From assembly GCA_949987705.1 (NCBI GenBank), contig OX465281.1, positions 188,219,112 through 188,283,111 of the forward strand: 64,000 nt of DNA, written 5' to 3'. The stretch is from Thereva unica. Its lineage: Eukaryota; Arthropoda; Insecta; Diptera; Therevidae. The notes under the pieces are model-generated. The model was not told where the DNA came from. It saw only the letters and a program-made list of their open reading frames with translations, and searched no databases. Position 1 is the stretch's first letter, and every line of letters starts with the position of its first letter. The position numbers and the translations under genes are program-made. Positions 32,365-43,900 of the stretch are shown here, piece after piece.

Positions 32365-33600
32365 GTTTTTCAGGATTTTAAAACGCGAAACAGCTGCGAA
32401 ACTGCTCTCCTTAAAGTCACGAATGATATTCATGCCTCTCTTGATGAGCATTGCGTGTGCTGTCTATTGTTGCTTGATTTCTCAAAAGCCTTTGATAGCA
32501 TTAATGGCACTTTGCTTCTCCATAAACTCTCTTTACAAGTCCGCTTTTCTCAAACTGCTCTTAAACTTCTGCACAGCTTCTTAACGCACCGCTTGCAACA
32601 AGTTAAACAAGTTGCACGCAGTTTCTCAATTGCCCTACTTAGGTCGGGCGTCCCTCAAGGTTCCATTCTTGAACCACTTCTTTTCAACATTTTTACTAAT
32701 GATCTTCCTTTAGTGATAAAAGACTCCAAGATTCATATGTACGCTGATGATGTTCAACTATACATATATCTACACTAAAAAGCCAAATATTTGCAGAGAA
32801 GATTACCGCAAATTTACGCCGCATTTCGCACTGATCGACTATTTCAGTTAAATCCATCGAAGTCTCGTTGTATATATTTCTCTCACACTCCCATCTCTCG
32901 TCCTACTCTGCCAGAAATCGTTTTGAACGGGGTCCGTTGAAAAAGTAAAAAATCTAGGAGTTGTCCTGAATAGCAGTATGACCTGCTGTGACCGCATCAC
33001 TTTCATTATTGGCGAAACATCTGTCAAAACTTAGGTACCACTGTGGTTTGCTCAAAAGGTCCGTCCGCATGAGTTTAGTGAAAGTCTACCTCATCTAATG
33101 CATGGCCTATCCATTTTTCTGATTATGTATAGGCTTTTGCATATGCTTCACGTTATCTTGTACCAGCATAAACCCGCATACCTCAACCAGTTCGTGCAGT
33201 TTCACAGTCACTTGGAAATAAAGGCCTCGATTCCCAGATCCGGCGGCGGGGAAGTGAGTTGCGGATTTGACACTTTGCGATTCTCAAATCCGCAACCCCG
33301 AATTTCTTTTTGACATTTTCCGCGCTGTAAAAGTGTGATCCGCAACAAATATTCTGCGGATTTGAACGACAAATGCGCCTAAGATAATCCGACATCGTAT
33401 ATTCCATTATCGCGTGAGTCTTCACTCCGAATTTTCGATTTAAACCAATCCGGGACTGCGGATTTGAGAATCGCAAAGTGTCAAATCCGCACTCACTTCC
33501 CTCCCGTCGGATCTGGGAATCGAGGCCAATAATTTGTTTATTCCGCCTTTTCGCACTTTAATTGGACAGCGTTCAAAATCAAGCATAAATCAAATCTAAA
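32365..33600 (+). pseudogene. Jockey-like LINE-H reverse transcriptase
   Basis: Seen: SCETALLKVTNDIHASLDE, CCLLLLDFSKAFDSING (motif A), LRSGVPQGSILEPLLFNIF (motif B), IHMYADDVQLYI (motif C, YADD) to a stop at 32,776. After that the frame degenerates but keeps LNPSKSRCIYFS (about 32,850) and a C-terminal VQFHSHLEI block cut by the foldback element at 33,223. The remaining bases to about 33,600 encode an LFIPPFRT-like end. Jockey clade by motif. Not functional; the opposite-strand relic at 35.6-36.2 kb is the same type. Confidence 0.75.
33223..33527. mobile_element. 305-bp foldback element with ~80-bp inverted arms
   Basis: Both ends read inward GGCCTCGATTCCCAGATCCG and continue with GAAGTGAGT, GCGGATTTGACACTTTGCGA and TTCTCAAATCCGCA. 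Each arm also contains its own inner inverted repeat (GCGGATTTGA / TCAAATCCGC). It interrupts the LINE-H C-terminus. Target duplication ambiguous (AATAA possible). Confidence 0.8.
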
Positions 33601-33974
33601 TTTATCCTATTTATATTTTAATTTTTCTTTTTGGAATTTTATTATTATATTACCTTTTTTATAATTAATGTAATTCAATGAAAATGCCTCACCGACTAGC
33701 CTAATAATAAGTTTGAATAATGTAAACGTTACGTGTTACGTGCTGACATCTAGGCGTTAAGTTTGGATGGCCCTATACTTCTATTTCAAATTTGAACCTG
33801 AATGAAAGGAACTGAGATAATATCAAAATCCGATGCAACATCATCGTTTGGAGTAATGATTATCGTTATACAACAGATGAAAACAGCGTGAATATCTTCC
33901 AACGAAGTTCCTTTAATCTGTTACTTGAATCGGTTGCAAAACTGTCAGACAGTCTTTAATAATTATGATGAACA

Positions 33975-34180
33975 TACATACAGTGCACGAAATTAATTTG
34001 AAGACACCACTTTTCCCAACTTTGAAGTTCCGGTATGTAAAAACTAAGGATTTCTATGAGTTACCAAAAATATCAAAATTTAGGGAATTTTGTGTAGATT
34101 GGTCCTGGTATCAAAAATTTCCCGTTTTTTCATGAAATAGAGAAATAGAGGAGTGTCTTTAAATTAATTTCGCTATGTGT
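33975..34180. mobile_element. Tc1/mariner-like MITE, ~200 bp
   Basis: Inverted GAAATTAATTT-GAAGACAC at 33,989-34,008 and its complement at 34,150-34,171, preceded on the left by CAGTGCAC. Such ends are typical of Tc1-like elements. TA duplication cannot be pinned down because the outer bases differ. No transposase. Confidence 0.5.
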
Positions 34181-35596
34181 GAACTGCATCCGGGGATGGT
34201 CACTTTTTGAAGCTGAACCAATAAGAATGCTTTTTAATTTTGTTTCAACCAGATATTTACAAGTCGTCACATTTATCTCAAATGACTCCGAAATATAACA
34301 CAAAATAATCATCAATTTCAGCAAATAAAAATAATTTTTTTTTTGCAAGGAATTTCGTCAGGACATTTTCGTTTCTCGGAATTGTAAGGAAACTTTAATT
34401 TAATTAAAATGTTCAAGTGCTGCTGAATTTGCTGAATCAACAAGCTGAAAACTGTCAATTTTAGATCCTGTCACAATGGAGCACACAATCGATGCGATGT
34501 GGAATTGGCTAAGACTCTGACATGATTTGACAGCTCCGAAATCTGTGCAGAAAGCAGCTCCTCCTCTCGGCTTTTGACTTCGTTATAGACACGTCACTCA
34601 AGAGAGAAAATCGATTCTATGCGTATTTCCCGTTTTTATCTATCTTCATTCTCTTCTATTTTTTTTTTTTAAATTGGGATTCGAAAACCTTCAGGCAATC
34701 GAGGGAATAAAAAGTTTTTGAATATTTTTCTTCTTTGTGTCGATTCCCTTTGAGTCCTTTGAAGCGCCATCTACCTTTAGCGTACCCACGTGGGATTGCG
34801 ACGTTAAAGTTTGTAAATTTTAAAGTTGTAACTCGTAGAAACCACAGAGTAATTTGAAATTGAGGAAAAGCCATTTTCAGGATATTTGGGGTAGTAAAGA
34901 AATTTATAGAAATCAATAACTTTGTTCCATAGCTGTGGATGATCGTTAGGGGATTTTCGAAGTAAATTTAGGTTGACGGAAGAAAGTTAAGGAAGCTTCA
35001 AACAGTCTGTGTAAGTTTAACCTTACTATGGAACTTACCGATAAAAGATCTAACTAGTAGATAAAGTTTGATTCCGGATGCATTGAGCTTGATCTTTCTG
35101 CCTTTCTGAAAACTCGGAAGCATACTTAAGTACTCGAAAGACCATCTCTTATAATAGCCCAGTCACTTTATACATAAACCTCTGAAAAAATGCAACTGCA
35201 GATTTATCAGCGGGATTCTCTTTATTTCGGGCTCACAAATAATTTCCCAAAAGTTCATAAAGCCAACTGACCGGCTACTCGAGTTATGGAGGGTCAAAGT
35301 TCACGAAAATCCATTTTTCTCAAATATCTCGCAAATTATCGGTTTTATGCAACTATTGGCTAGGTAAAGATTGTTCGTGAGATGAATCTGCCTAAAAACG
35401 TCTTATACGAAATTTACGTAGAACCAATGGTTTTTGAGATATGGGTTTGGGAAAACTCGGGCATTGCGTTGCATTCTTTTTCGCACCACCTTTGAAGTAT
35501 AGTGCAAGCAACGTTTTTACATGGTTATAGTATGAAATATTTTTTGATTATCTCTCTATCTCTTCTATTTCCACTTCCTTCATGCTGTCATCCTCA
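34181..35596. other. No recognised gene
   Basis: AT-rich. 35,160-35,470 resembles 31,880-32,300 in its GGGTCAAAGTTCACGAAAA segment and is probably an old repeat. Nothing coding. Confidence 0.45.
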
Positions 35597-36225
35597 TCAA
35601 CACTTATTCCAGAGGAAAATAATGAAATTTGCTAAGCGTAAACGAAGGGCAGAAATCATCAAGTTTTCATACAGACGGAGTTTCCTCAGAAGACAATATG
35701 TTTTAGTCACTATATAACGGATGTGGTCACAACAGGTCATATCGTGGCTTAGAGTTACCCCGAAGTTTTTTGCACGATCGACGCGCTTAATAGAATAGCC
35801 ATTAAATATGACTGAGGAAAACAAGACTGGGGTTTAGAGAGTGAGCTAAAACCAGATATTGCGAGTTGCCTGGATTGAGTGATAGGCGATTGACCGAAGC
35901 CCATAGAAGAACATTTTCTAAGTCCTCGGAAGTGTTCCGCACTCCTGGCTTTAATTGATCCTTAAGCATGGAGACGTACATGATCGGCATGATTTTGGAG
36001 TTGTAAACTACTTCAGGAATAAATATACTGAATAAAAGAGGGCCAAGAATTGAACCTTGCGGAACACCACAACAGAGGACGGTTGCGGTTGAAGAATGAT
36101 TATACACCATTAGCTGAAGAGTAAATGAAGAGAAATTAAACTGTGTGGAGTTTTTCGTGAAGTAGGGTGTGGTCAACATTATCGAAAGCCTCGGAAAAGT
36201 CGAGTAGTGCAAGAATCAGACTTGG
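35597..36225 (-). pseudogene. Jockey-like LINE-I reverse transcriptase fragment
   Basis: Minus strand, from 36,225 down: LALLDFSEAFDNVDH (motif A), frameshift, CCGVPQGSILGPLLFSIF (motif B, about 36,070), then a degenerate motif C where the YADD pair is lost (MYVSMLKDQ), LLWASVNRLSLNPGNSQYL, IKRVDRAKNFGVTLSHD and RKLRLYENLM. Truncated at both ends. Same clade as LINE-H in opposite orientation. Confidence 0.75.
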
Positions 36226-36656
36226 TTCCCATCTAAGTAATTCCTAATATCGGTTGTGTTTTTAAGAAAGGCAGTATCACAGCTATGGGATTTTTAAAAT
36301 GATAACGTTCAAGAACTGAACTGTAAAGCCCAATCAAAAACAATACGACGGGACCGAAATGGTTTCTGATTGGTTGAAATCTTAAAAAAGAGGGGCGTGA
36401 CAGAAAAACGTCGGATATGAAAATTCACCTTAACTCTACAAACAGTAATCGCATTACTGCTGGGCTATGGTAGCTAGGCTTGGACCAAAGATTACCCACA
36501 AAGATACGACACTCTCAAAATTTCCCATAAGCTCCCTTGCGAGTGAATATATCTATCGACAAGGTGCAAGCGAGACAAAATTCAATTTAAAAACAAAACA
36601 AAAATCGAAGAAAGAAAGGGTAAATAAAGAAATGTAATTTCACGAAGTGCGAGAGA
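36226..36656. other. No recognised gene
   Basis: Sequence flanking the LTR element. The 4 bp GACG at 36,657-36,660 are the target duplication. Confidence 0.5.
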
Positions 36657-36660
36657 GACG

Positions 36661-37646
36661 TGTTACATACAGAATTTCTAAGGGTCTCGGTGAGAAACGA
36701 CAAATTCTCTTACCCCTTCATACAGGGAGCCTTTTACATCAAATTCGCAATGAATTTGATGCAATATGAGTTCCCTGTGAACAACAAATCCTAAACGGAA
36801 AATAATTATCTAATTTCCATTTTCAAATGTACAAAATTCCTTAACGGACAAATCTTCAACGTACAAAAATCCACTTCAACAAATGTAACATTCTCAGACG
36901 TAACCTGATCCGAGCGCATTTTGTGAGATTTGCAAGGTGCGCAATTACCTTTGCACCCTTCTCAAGCTTTTCTGGCAAACAGTGATCTTGACTTTGACTT
37001 TCTTGAAAGTAATTTGACCCACCCAACAATAATTAAGCGCAACTTGCAATGCGCCGCGTGAGAAGCGCGCGATAAGCAAGTTGCGCAGGTGGGAACTAAA
37101 AGTTCAAGGGCGCGTTTTTCCCAGCCGGTGGACAATTTTCCATGCCACCACCGGCGGGTGAAAATTTAATTTAGTTGAGTGTTGTTTTAACGGCCAAGTG
37201 CAGCGGGCGCGTCGCCATGTTCTTAAAATCGAGTGTTGTCTAACCACGGTTACCGGCGGGTGGCGGTTTTAATTAATTAAGTTTCCGGGCGTTTCTTTTG
37301 TTGAAATAGGGTTGCTCGGTGTTAAAATAAGTTAAAATAAAGTGCGTTTCGCAAAAATATAAATGGAAAAGGAATTTTAAAATAAAATGCGTTTTGCAAA
37401 AATATAAACGTAAAAAGAATTGTGTTAAAAAAAAAATTACCTATATATTATATATCTATGCAATAATATACAATTAGTTTTTTTTATTCTATTAAAAATA
37501 GTTAAAATAAAGTACGTTTCACAAAAATATAAATGGCAAAAAGAAGTGTTTATTTTAAATAAAATAACAAATTAAAATTAATAATAATATAACAATTGGT
37601 GAGTCATTTTCATATAACCGTCACTGTGAGATATTTTTACCTAACA
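36661..37646 (+). repeat. 5' LTR (986 bp)
   Basis: TGTTACATACAG ... ACCTAACA. The U3/R part includes GGTGCGCAATTACC and a GCGCGC-rich segment; the 3' half has AT-rich units (GTTAAAATAAAGTGCGTTT ... ATATAAATGG) in fewer copies than the 3' LTR. It lacks the 131-bp MITE. Confidence 0.93.
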
Positions 37647-37648
37647 AT

Positions 37649-37666
37649 TGGCGCAGCCGGTAGGAT
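37649..37666 (+). other. Primer-binding site
   Basis: TGGCGCAGCCGGTAGGAT starts 2 bases after the 5' LTR. TGG pairs with a tRNA CCA end. The specific tRNA is not certain; serine tRNA is used by some related Drosophila elements. Confidence 0.7.
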
Positions 37667-39440
37667 CCGGGTGAGGCCACAGAGTAATACTTTGTCGATT
37701 GCGATTGACAAGGCCGACGACCTCGGATCCTCCAACGAATCTTCGCTCGGGGGTACTCAACTTTAGGTGCCTCTGCTCCAGGCGAGCACGCATTTACCCC
37801 CCTTAAGTTTTTACATCGCGGGACTTTTAGTGGGCTTCATCCCTGCCCAGGACAAGGTCAAATAAGGACAAACAAGGCGACAACAACTATTTAGAGACTC
37901 CCCCATCGAGGGAACAGCAAATCCCAGCAGGCGACCAAACTACTAAACGCTACACTACATTATCAAGGCCCAACGACATTCCGACGGACCATCCGCCCAT
38001 TCGACGAAGGAACATTCCTGTGCGTGAACAAGATATCATCAAGGACTGCATCAATTCAGTTCCTACAAATGTTGGACGCAGTCAACATGTTTGCTACGTT
38101 TATTGTATGTAGAAAACTTAAATTTTCTTTTTAAAAAAAAAAATTCTTATTGTAGTTTATTACCAATATTATTTTAAATCCTATTATACCCACATAACTA
38201 AAGAAAATAGAAACATAATTCGATTCATAGTTAGTACATAAATGAGTGTAGGTTAATGAAGAAATTTCTTTGTTATAATTAACTTATTCGTAGTTCTTCT
38301 AAATGGATTGACAACCCAACAAAAGAAAAGAATTCAAAATAATAATGTAAAAATATCCAAGTGCAAATTATAAATGATAATTGAACATAATTATTTACAT
38401 TTTGTTTTACAAAATTAAAATTAAAATATGTAGGTATATATCATTGCCGATAATAACTTAAAATAAAATATGTATAAAAGAAATATCAAAAATCATTCCG
38501 GACTCGGACAAGTTTAATCGATCCTATTATTATAGGATATTTCTAATAGGACCAACTTTGAATAATAATAGTAATTAAAATCAATACAATAAATAGAACA
38601 TAGACAAAAAAAATTTAATCTCATTTCATGCATAATAGACATGAATAATTTATGTTTAACAATTTACTTCAGATAAGCTTATGTTTTTGCAATATTTACA
38701 GAAAACATATAGCCTAATTATTACTAAATAATAATTAAAATAAAAATTTTTCCATTTTATTTTTTGCAATAATTCAAATCTTAGATTATATTAATTATGC
38801 GAAATATAGTTATGATCAAAATACAACTACAACAAAACTATTATCTAGTTAACTAGTTATTTACCTTTAACGTTTCATTTTTAAAACACACACCTTTAGG
38901 CACTGTTTCTCCGTTCAATTATTTATATGAAACAGGTTTAGATATGCTAATATTTTTATATACGTTTGTGAAAAACACAAACCGTCTTTGAAAAATTTAA
39001 TTAATAATTTTTTCTTCTTTTACTACAAGCCGACCTTGTTTTTAAATCAAAGTCGTTTCTTGCAGTCAAAAATTATGAGAGTAGTAGGACCATGTCCCTA
39101 CAAAATTCAAAAATGTACTTGGTAAACATCTACCACAATTTGGCTCAATCTCCTCGATTTCAGCGAGATGCAACTGATGCCATAAATGTCACTTAAAAAA
39201 TCCAATTTAAATTACCTATTTAAATATTGCTCTTATTCTGATAAATACACCGTACAAAAGTCCAAAGTACATATTGAGGACCATATTTCCAAGCTACGCC
39301 ACATATTCGACCGGAAAACAACCTCAACAGCTTCAAGACCAATCAAGACCTGAGACAAAAAGTAATTCTGAGGAAATCTATTTGTATTCTAGGCCGGTCC
39401 CAGATTGTGGTCTCATTAAGTTTAAAGGAATAAATGCTTT
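37667..39440 (+). other. Leader of the LTR element with AT-rich block
   Basis: A GC-rich leader to about 38,095, then an extremely AT-rich block (about 38,100-39,060) with no coding capacity and no recognised repeat, then mixed sequence. The compositional jump suggests the AT block may be a later insertion, but no ends were found. Confidence 0.45.
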
Positions 39441-39983
39441 ATGAGTCTCACGAGACCGTCTTCCGCGCTCTTTTACATTCCGAAAAAACATACAATATCT
39501 GTGGGGCTTCCTCTATATCCAAAATCACCTAGTAGCTCTGACGAGTCTAACAATAATACTCGTGCAAACAAATGGCTACCGTACTATACCTCTTAGCCCA
39601 GTCTTGCAAATCGTAGTCCACGGTCATCTGTCGAACAAGACAGCGACGAGTGGGGGCACCTACGACCGGTAGACGAACCCGGATCCCCACCGTCTACAAC
39701 AAGCCGTAAAGGACGCTTAAAACCAGGGGCCAAAATCACAGGAAGTGACCATTCAAGACAGTCGTCTAGTCAAACCCGAAATTCTAAAACCGCATCCAGG
39801 AGCCATGGCCGACGAATATATCAAAGTCGCCAAATTAACGGCCCAACTTGTTCCTCTATTCACTGGCGGCCAAAACCCGACGATGGCAACGGAACTACAA
39901 ATGTTCCTAGGCTGTTGCCGTCGGGTACTACAGTGCCTGAGAGAACAAGAAAAGGCCGCCTTTATTCAAATTTACCCAACTAG
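39441..39983 (+). pseudogene. Candidate N-terminal part of gag in another frame
   Basis: An ATG at 39,441 (MSLTRPSSALFYIPKK) opens a frame that continues through a TAG at 39,594-39,596 and stays open to 39,981. It encodes a polar, Ser/Asn-rich stretch (PSSSDESNNN; VEQDSDEWGHL). The main gag frame starts at 39,745, shifted by +1. A plausible reading is that the ancestral gag began here and was broken by one stop and one frameshift near 39,750-39,810. This is inference from composition and open length only. Confidence 0.4.
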
Positions 39984-42900
39984 GCTTCGGGTAGAGGCCT
40001 ATCAACTGATTGCCTCCTCCCAACCCGCCACTTTTGAGGAGGCAGAAAACCTCCTAAACAGGACCTATCTTCCCAGGGAAACATATCAAGAACTGGTCAA
40101 TAAATTAATTCAATTACGCCAGTTCCCCTTAGAGCCGCTCACGGCCTATACCACCAGGATCAAACAGCAGTTGTCACTATGCGAAGAGGCGGCCACCACT
40201 AAATATGGTGCGATGGCAGCACCGGCCGTAAAGGCCCAACTGCAAGATTTCGCAAAAAATTCCCTGCGGAGTGGGGTTACCAACCCCCACCTCTGCCAGT
40301 ACCTACTAACCCTGGGAGAGGATACACTTGACAGCCTAACCCAAAAAGCACTAGATATGGAGAAGCTACAACAAAATTCTATGTATGCCTCCTATCAAAT
40401 GACAGTGCCTCAACCGGCATATAACCCTTATGGACAAACAGTCCCTACCTATATGCCGGAAAATATCTATCAAACAGTCCCAACACATACGCCCAGTACA
40501 AACACTCAGTATACCGCCCCGCCAACACCAACAACGCCGCAAATAACACTCCAGAATCCGATAAATCCACAGGTGATGTACACCGCATACGCCCCACCCA
40601 CAAACCAAACAAACACAATACAAACAATACCGCCGGCGCCACTACAAAGCGCCAACCAAGTAACAACTTTAAGCCCCGTTCCAAAAAATGAAAATAAACC
40701 CTTAAACATCACCTGTAACTATTGCAGAAACAGAGGGCATACTTATGCAGACTGTTTGAAACGCAAAAATACGCCCTTCTGCATAATCTGCCGGTCCAAC
40801 TCGCACGACGCGAGGGACTGCCCCCAACCAGTTGAGCCTCCAAGGTCCTCATGTAATAACAATAATAATCGTTACCGAAACCAGGGGACTTCATACAATA
40901 ATGGTAATAATCGCTACCAGAACCAAGGGACTTCATATAATTATAATAATAACCGCTACCCCAACCAAAGGTCTCAGTTCCAAGGTAATAATCGTTACCC
41001 AGACCAGAGGTCACAAGCTAGGGGTAATTACCGCTACCACGATCAACAACCCCCTAACCTGTATATTAATAGACAATCAACCAACCGGCCCATAAATACT
41101 GAATCCCATCAACCAAATGGCCCTCAACAAACAGCCAACACCACAAGATCAGTGTTTAATATTAGGTATAGATGTGATTTCTGCCACAGACGTGGCCACA
41201 CAGTAGACGACTGTCATCAAAGACAGCGCTGGGAATCACAACAAACGGGAAACTCCCCTCAGTCGGACCAAGAAACCCCGGCCCGACAATGTCCTCAAAA
41301 TAATACTAAAGGGGGGCCTTATGCGCCCGAACCAAGTGTTCCACTCGTCACTCTTCCTCTAGACATAAGCCTTAACGGCAAAGCCGACCTAGCAGTGGAC
41401 ACCGGCGCTGAGGTCAGTATATTAAAACATAAAAAACCAAAGGATCCCAACTTACCAGATCCCACTAAAAGATGCACACTGCAAACGCCATACGGCCAAG
41501 GACAAACATTAGGGAGCTGTCAGGGGAACATCATTCTAAACGCCCCCCTCCCATGCACCTTCCAAATTGTGCAAAATACACAAGAAATCCCTAACGATGG
41601 TCTGTTAGGAAACGACTTTCCTTCCAAAAACTGTAACGTCGAAGGCCCAAACCAAACACTGCGATTTCCTCGCACGGAAATCAACCCAGTAGAAATTGCA
41701 ATTCCATTACGCAATGGGTCCGCCAAGTCAAACACTAGAGAGCAGCAGGAGCAAACCCAAACTAGGGAATCTCAACTCGTAGTAGCCGAGATAAACCCCG
41801 GTGGTGTCTCCCAGGTAGCCTCAGAGAGGAATACCAGCTGCCTATCTCTAGATGGTTCAAGGTTGGAAAACAACTCCAACGACTATGAGACCAATTCAGG
41901 CAAATATAACGTGGCATTGGAGAAATCCATTCGCCTACCAAGCCGGTCTCAAATGGTGGTCCCCATTCCCCTAAGGTTAGAGGAGGAAATGCTCTGTGAA
42001 TCTTACGAGCCGAGCGAAGGAGTATTCCTCGCCAATTCCCTCTTGCCAACTGGAACAAAAACAGTGTATGTTGGTCTCATCAACGTTAACTCCCAACCAG
42101 TAGTCCTGACGGGCCTATCCCTTACGCTCGCCCCAATCAAAGACTACACGACTATTCACCTAGCCTCTAACAACAACCCTAAGCCTCCAAGGAATGCTAA
42201 TGACGTATGTGAGTATCTTACAGGCTCTGAACCAGACGGTCTCAGGAACGCCAGTACCCCATCGTCATCTAACGCAAGGCTCCAAAGTATACCCAATAAT
42301 GGTGCAATCCCGCAAGGTATACCCAAGGAAAAAAGGGCAAAAGTGAAGTTGGGAACGAATGAAAAAGAAATCGATTCCATCTGTCATCTACGATACATAT
42401 TCCCGGACCATGAGGATCCGGACCTTGAGCGTGAAACGCGCTTCAAACAGCTAGACGAGGAACTCAGCCTCGACCACCCTCTAACGGCCGACGAGAAGCG
42501 GTCCATACGGGATCTTTGTTACGAATATGCCGACATATTCCACATAAAAGGGGACAAGCTAACCTACACGGAAGCTCTAAGACACGAAATCCCCATGGTC
42601 TACGACCAATACATTAATCAAAAAATGTATAGACTACCGGAAACTCAGAGACAAGTCATAAACGACCAAATAAGAGAAATGTTGGACAACGATATTGTTC
42701 AACCCAGTAAAAGTCAGTTGAACTTACCCCTACCAGTGCTCCCTAAACCACCGGGCCTCAATGGTGGGAAAAAACTGCTTAAGAATTATGTCCTCACAGG
42801 CCTGCTACTCTTCGAATGTTTCATTTATCTAGACGGTATCGTCATCTACATTAAAAACTTTGTGGACTACCACTGTAAAGTACGCAGAGCCTTTGAGAGA

Positions 42901-43056
42901 TTAAGAAAAAATAATCTCAAATTACCCCCGGAAAATGGCAATTCCTCCGAAAAAAAAGTGGTTTACCTGGGTCCCGTATGCTCTAAAAAAAGGAGCCTTA
43001 CTAGACCCCAGAAAAACGAAATGCGTTCAAAACTGCCCAGTGCTCCGCACAGTTAG
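39745..43056 (+). CDS. gag-protease-(partial RT) polyprotein of the Ty3/gypsy element, 1103 aa
   Basis: One frame encodes capsid-like, nucleocapsid, protease and RT remnants. Residues ~20-210: helical gag capsid (LTAQLVPLFTG, ENLLNRTYLPRETYQEL). ~215-320: Pro/Gln/Thr-rich linker. Three CCHC zinc knuckles (CxxCxxxxHxxxxC) at ~324, ~346 and ~477, separated by Asn-rich repeats of the NNRYxNQGTSYN type. Protease active site AVDTGAEVS at ~550. RT: YTEALRHEIPM and MYRLPETQRQ at ~940-965, then an internal deletion joins the fingers directly to FIYLDGIVIY at ~1028, where the second catalytic Asp of YLDD is Gly. A single gag-pol frame without shift is unusual but may result from the deletion. The start at 39,745 or MADEY at 39,805 is uncertain. 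Confidence 0.88.
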   Translation: MTIQDSRLVKPEILKPHPGAMADEYIKVAKLTAQLVPLFTGGQNPTMATELQMFLGCCRRVLQCLREQEKAAFIQIYPTRLRVEAYQLIASSQPATFEEAENLLNRTYLPRETYQELVNKLIQLRQFPLEPLTAYTTRIKQQLSLCEEAATTKYGAMAAPAVKAQLQDFAKNSLRSGVTNPHLCQYLLTLGEDTLDSLTQKALDMEKLQQNSMYASYQMTVPQPAYNPYGQTVPTYMPENIYQTVPTHTPSTNTQYTAPPTPTTPQITLQNPINPQVMYTAYAPPTNQTNTIQTIPPAPLQSANQVTTLSPVPKNENKPLNITCNYCRNRGHTYADCLKRKNTPFCIICRSNSHDARDCPQPVEPPRSSCNNNNNRYRNQGTSYNNGNNRYQNQGTSYNYNNNRYPNQRSQFQGNNRYPDQRSQARGNYRYHDQQPPNLYINRQSTNRPINTESHQPNGPQQTANTTRSVFNIRYRCDFCHRRGHTVDDCHQRQRWESQQTGNSPQSDQETPARQCPQNNTKGGPYAPEPSVPLVTLPLDISLNGKADLAVDTGAEVSILKHKKPKDPNLPDPTKRCTLQTPYGQGQTLGSCQGNIILNAPLPCTFQIVQNTQEIPNDGLLGNDFPSKNCNVEGPNQTLRFPRTEINPVEIAIPLRNGSAKSNTREQQEQTQTRESQLVVAEINPGGVSQVASERNTSCLSLDGSRLENNSNDYETNSGKYNVALEKSIRLPSRSQMVVPIPLRLEEEMLCESYEPSEGVFLANSLLPTGTKTVYVGLINVNSQPVVLTGLSLTLAPIKDYTTIHLASNNNPKPPRNANDVCEYLTGSEPDGLRNASTPSSSNARLQSIPNNGAIPQGIPKEKRAKVKLGTNEKEIDSICHLRYIFPDHEDPDLERETRFKQLDEELSLDHPLTADEKRSIRDLCYEYADIFHIKGDKLTYTEALRHEIPMVYDQYINQKMYRLPETQRQVINDQIREMLDNDIVQPSKSQLNLPLPVLPKPPGLNGGKKLLKNYVLTGLLLFECFIYLDGIVIYIKNFVDYHCKVRRAFERLRKNNLKLPPENGNSSEKKVVYLGPVCSKKRSLTRPQKNEMRSKLPSAPHS

Positions 43057-43900
43057 GCAAACGCAGCTTATTCAACTACAAAAAATTCATGATTAATTAG
43101 TCCGCCCCTTAGCAAATTTACTACGAAAAGGTATTAAATTACCCGGGACTTCCAAATGCGAAGAAGCATTTAATGCAATTAAGTCCTCTCTAGTCTCCCC
43201 CTCCACTACTCATACCCAGATTCATATGATCCATATGAACTCCAAATTAATCTCCTGTTCTCGTTACCTAACCCTGTAAATGACCGCAAGCGAGTTTGGA
43301 CCCTTGCCAAATACCACCTAACATGGGAGCGCACTCACACCCATTCCACAGCCGCCATCTCACTCAGCGGCACCCTACTACTGGTACTCATAGGGTATAC
43401 AATACATGCTACAAATTCATACCGTTACTAGCGGCCATGGCCCGCTCCACATGTGCCAGAAGGCCCCGAAATGCATGTCCTTCGAAACAGATAACCGCCC
43501 CCGAGAACCTAACGTCCCCCAGCGAGGACCTGATACCACCCAAGCCTGCACAAACAACAGTATCAATAGAGACAATACGTAGGCCTCTAAGTAGATCCCA
43601 CACATTACAAGGGCCTCTTCCATACAATTAGTACAACCAGGGCTTGGAACCCCAATAACCATAGGGTAAATCGGGTCGCCATACCGCCATACAGCACGCC
43701 TCCTTATAATGCGCTTTTACGCCTCACTCTGCCAACCCATCTTCATAAAAAAGGGTCTAAGAGATCGCCAGAAAAATCTCACTTGCGCTACGTCAATCAA
43801 ACTCCCCCTAGTTCGCAAAACGAACCCAAAACATTCACACAAACTATCCAAACAGAGAATCGCTCTACTAACTACGTTTCGTAGCGATTCTCTTATTCCA
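43057..43900 (+). pseudogene. Downstream pol/possible env remnants
   Basis: After the stop at 43,054, RPLANLLRKGIKLPGTS and CEEAFNAIKSSLVSP (43,103-43,200) are the start of a retroelement RNase H region, then homology ends. At 43,340-43,420 a hydrophobic run (ISLSGTLLLVLIGYTIHA) resembles a membrane-spanning anchor, and a basic/Pro-rich frame follows to 43,631. An env-like C-terminus is possible but unproven. Integrase is absent. The region is a patchwork left by deletions. Confidence 0.45.

Noticed and set aside
40366..41095. Alternative-frame and antisense frames over gag
   Set aside because: They overlap the well-supported gag frame and reflect its biased codons.
43296..43631. 111-codon frame after the gypsy pol as an intact env gene
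   Set aside because: No start region, signal peptide or recognisable envelope domain; only one hydrophobic run in a different frame. Kept as possible remnant only.
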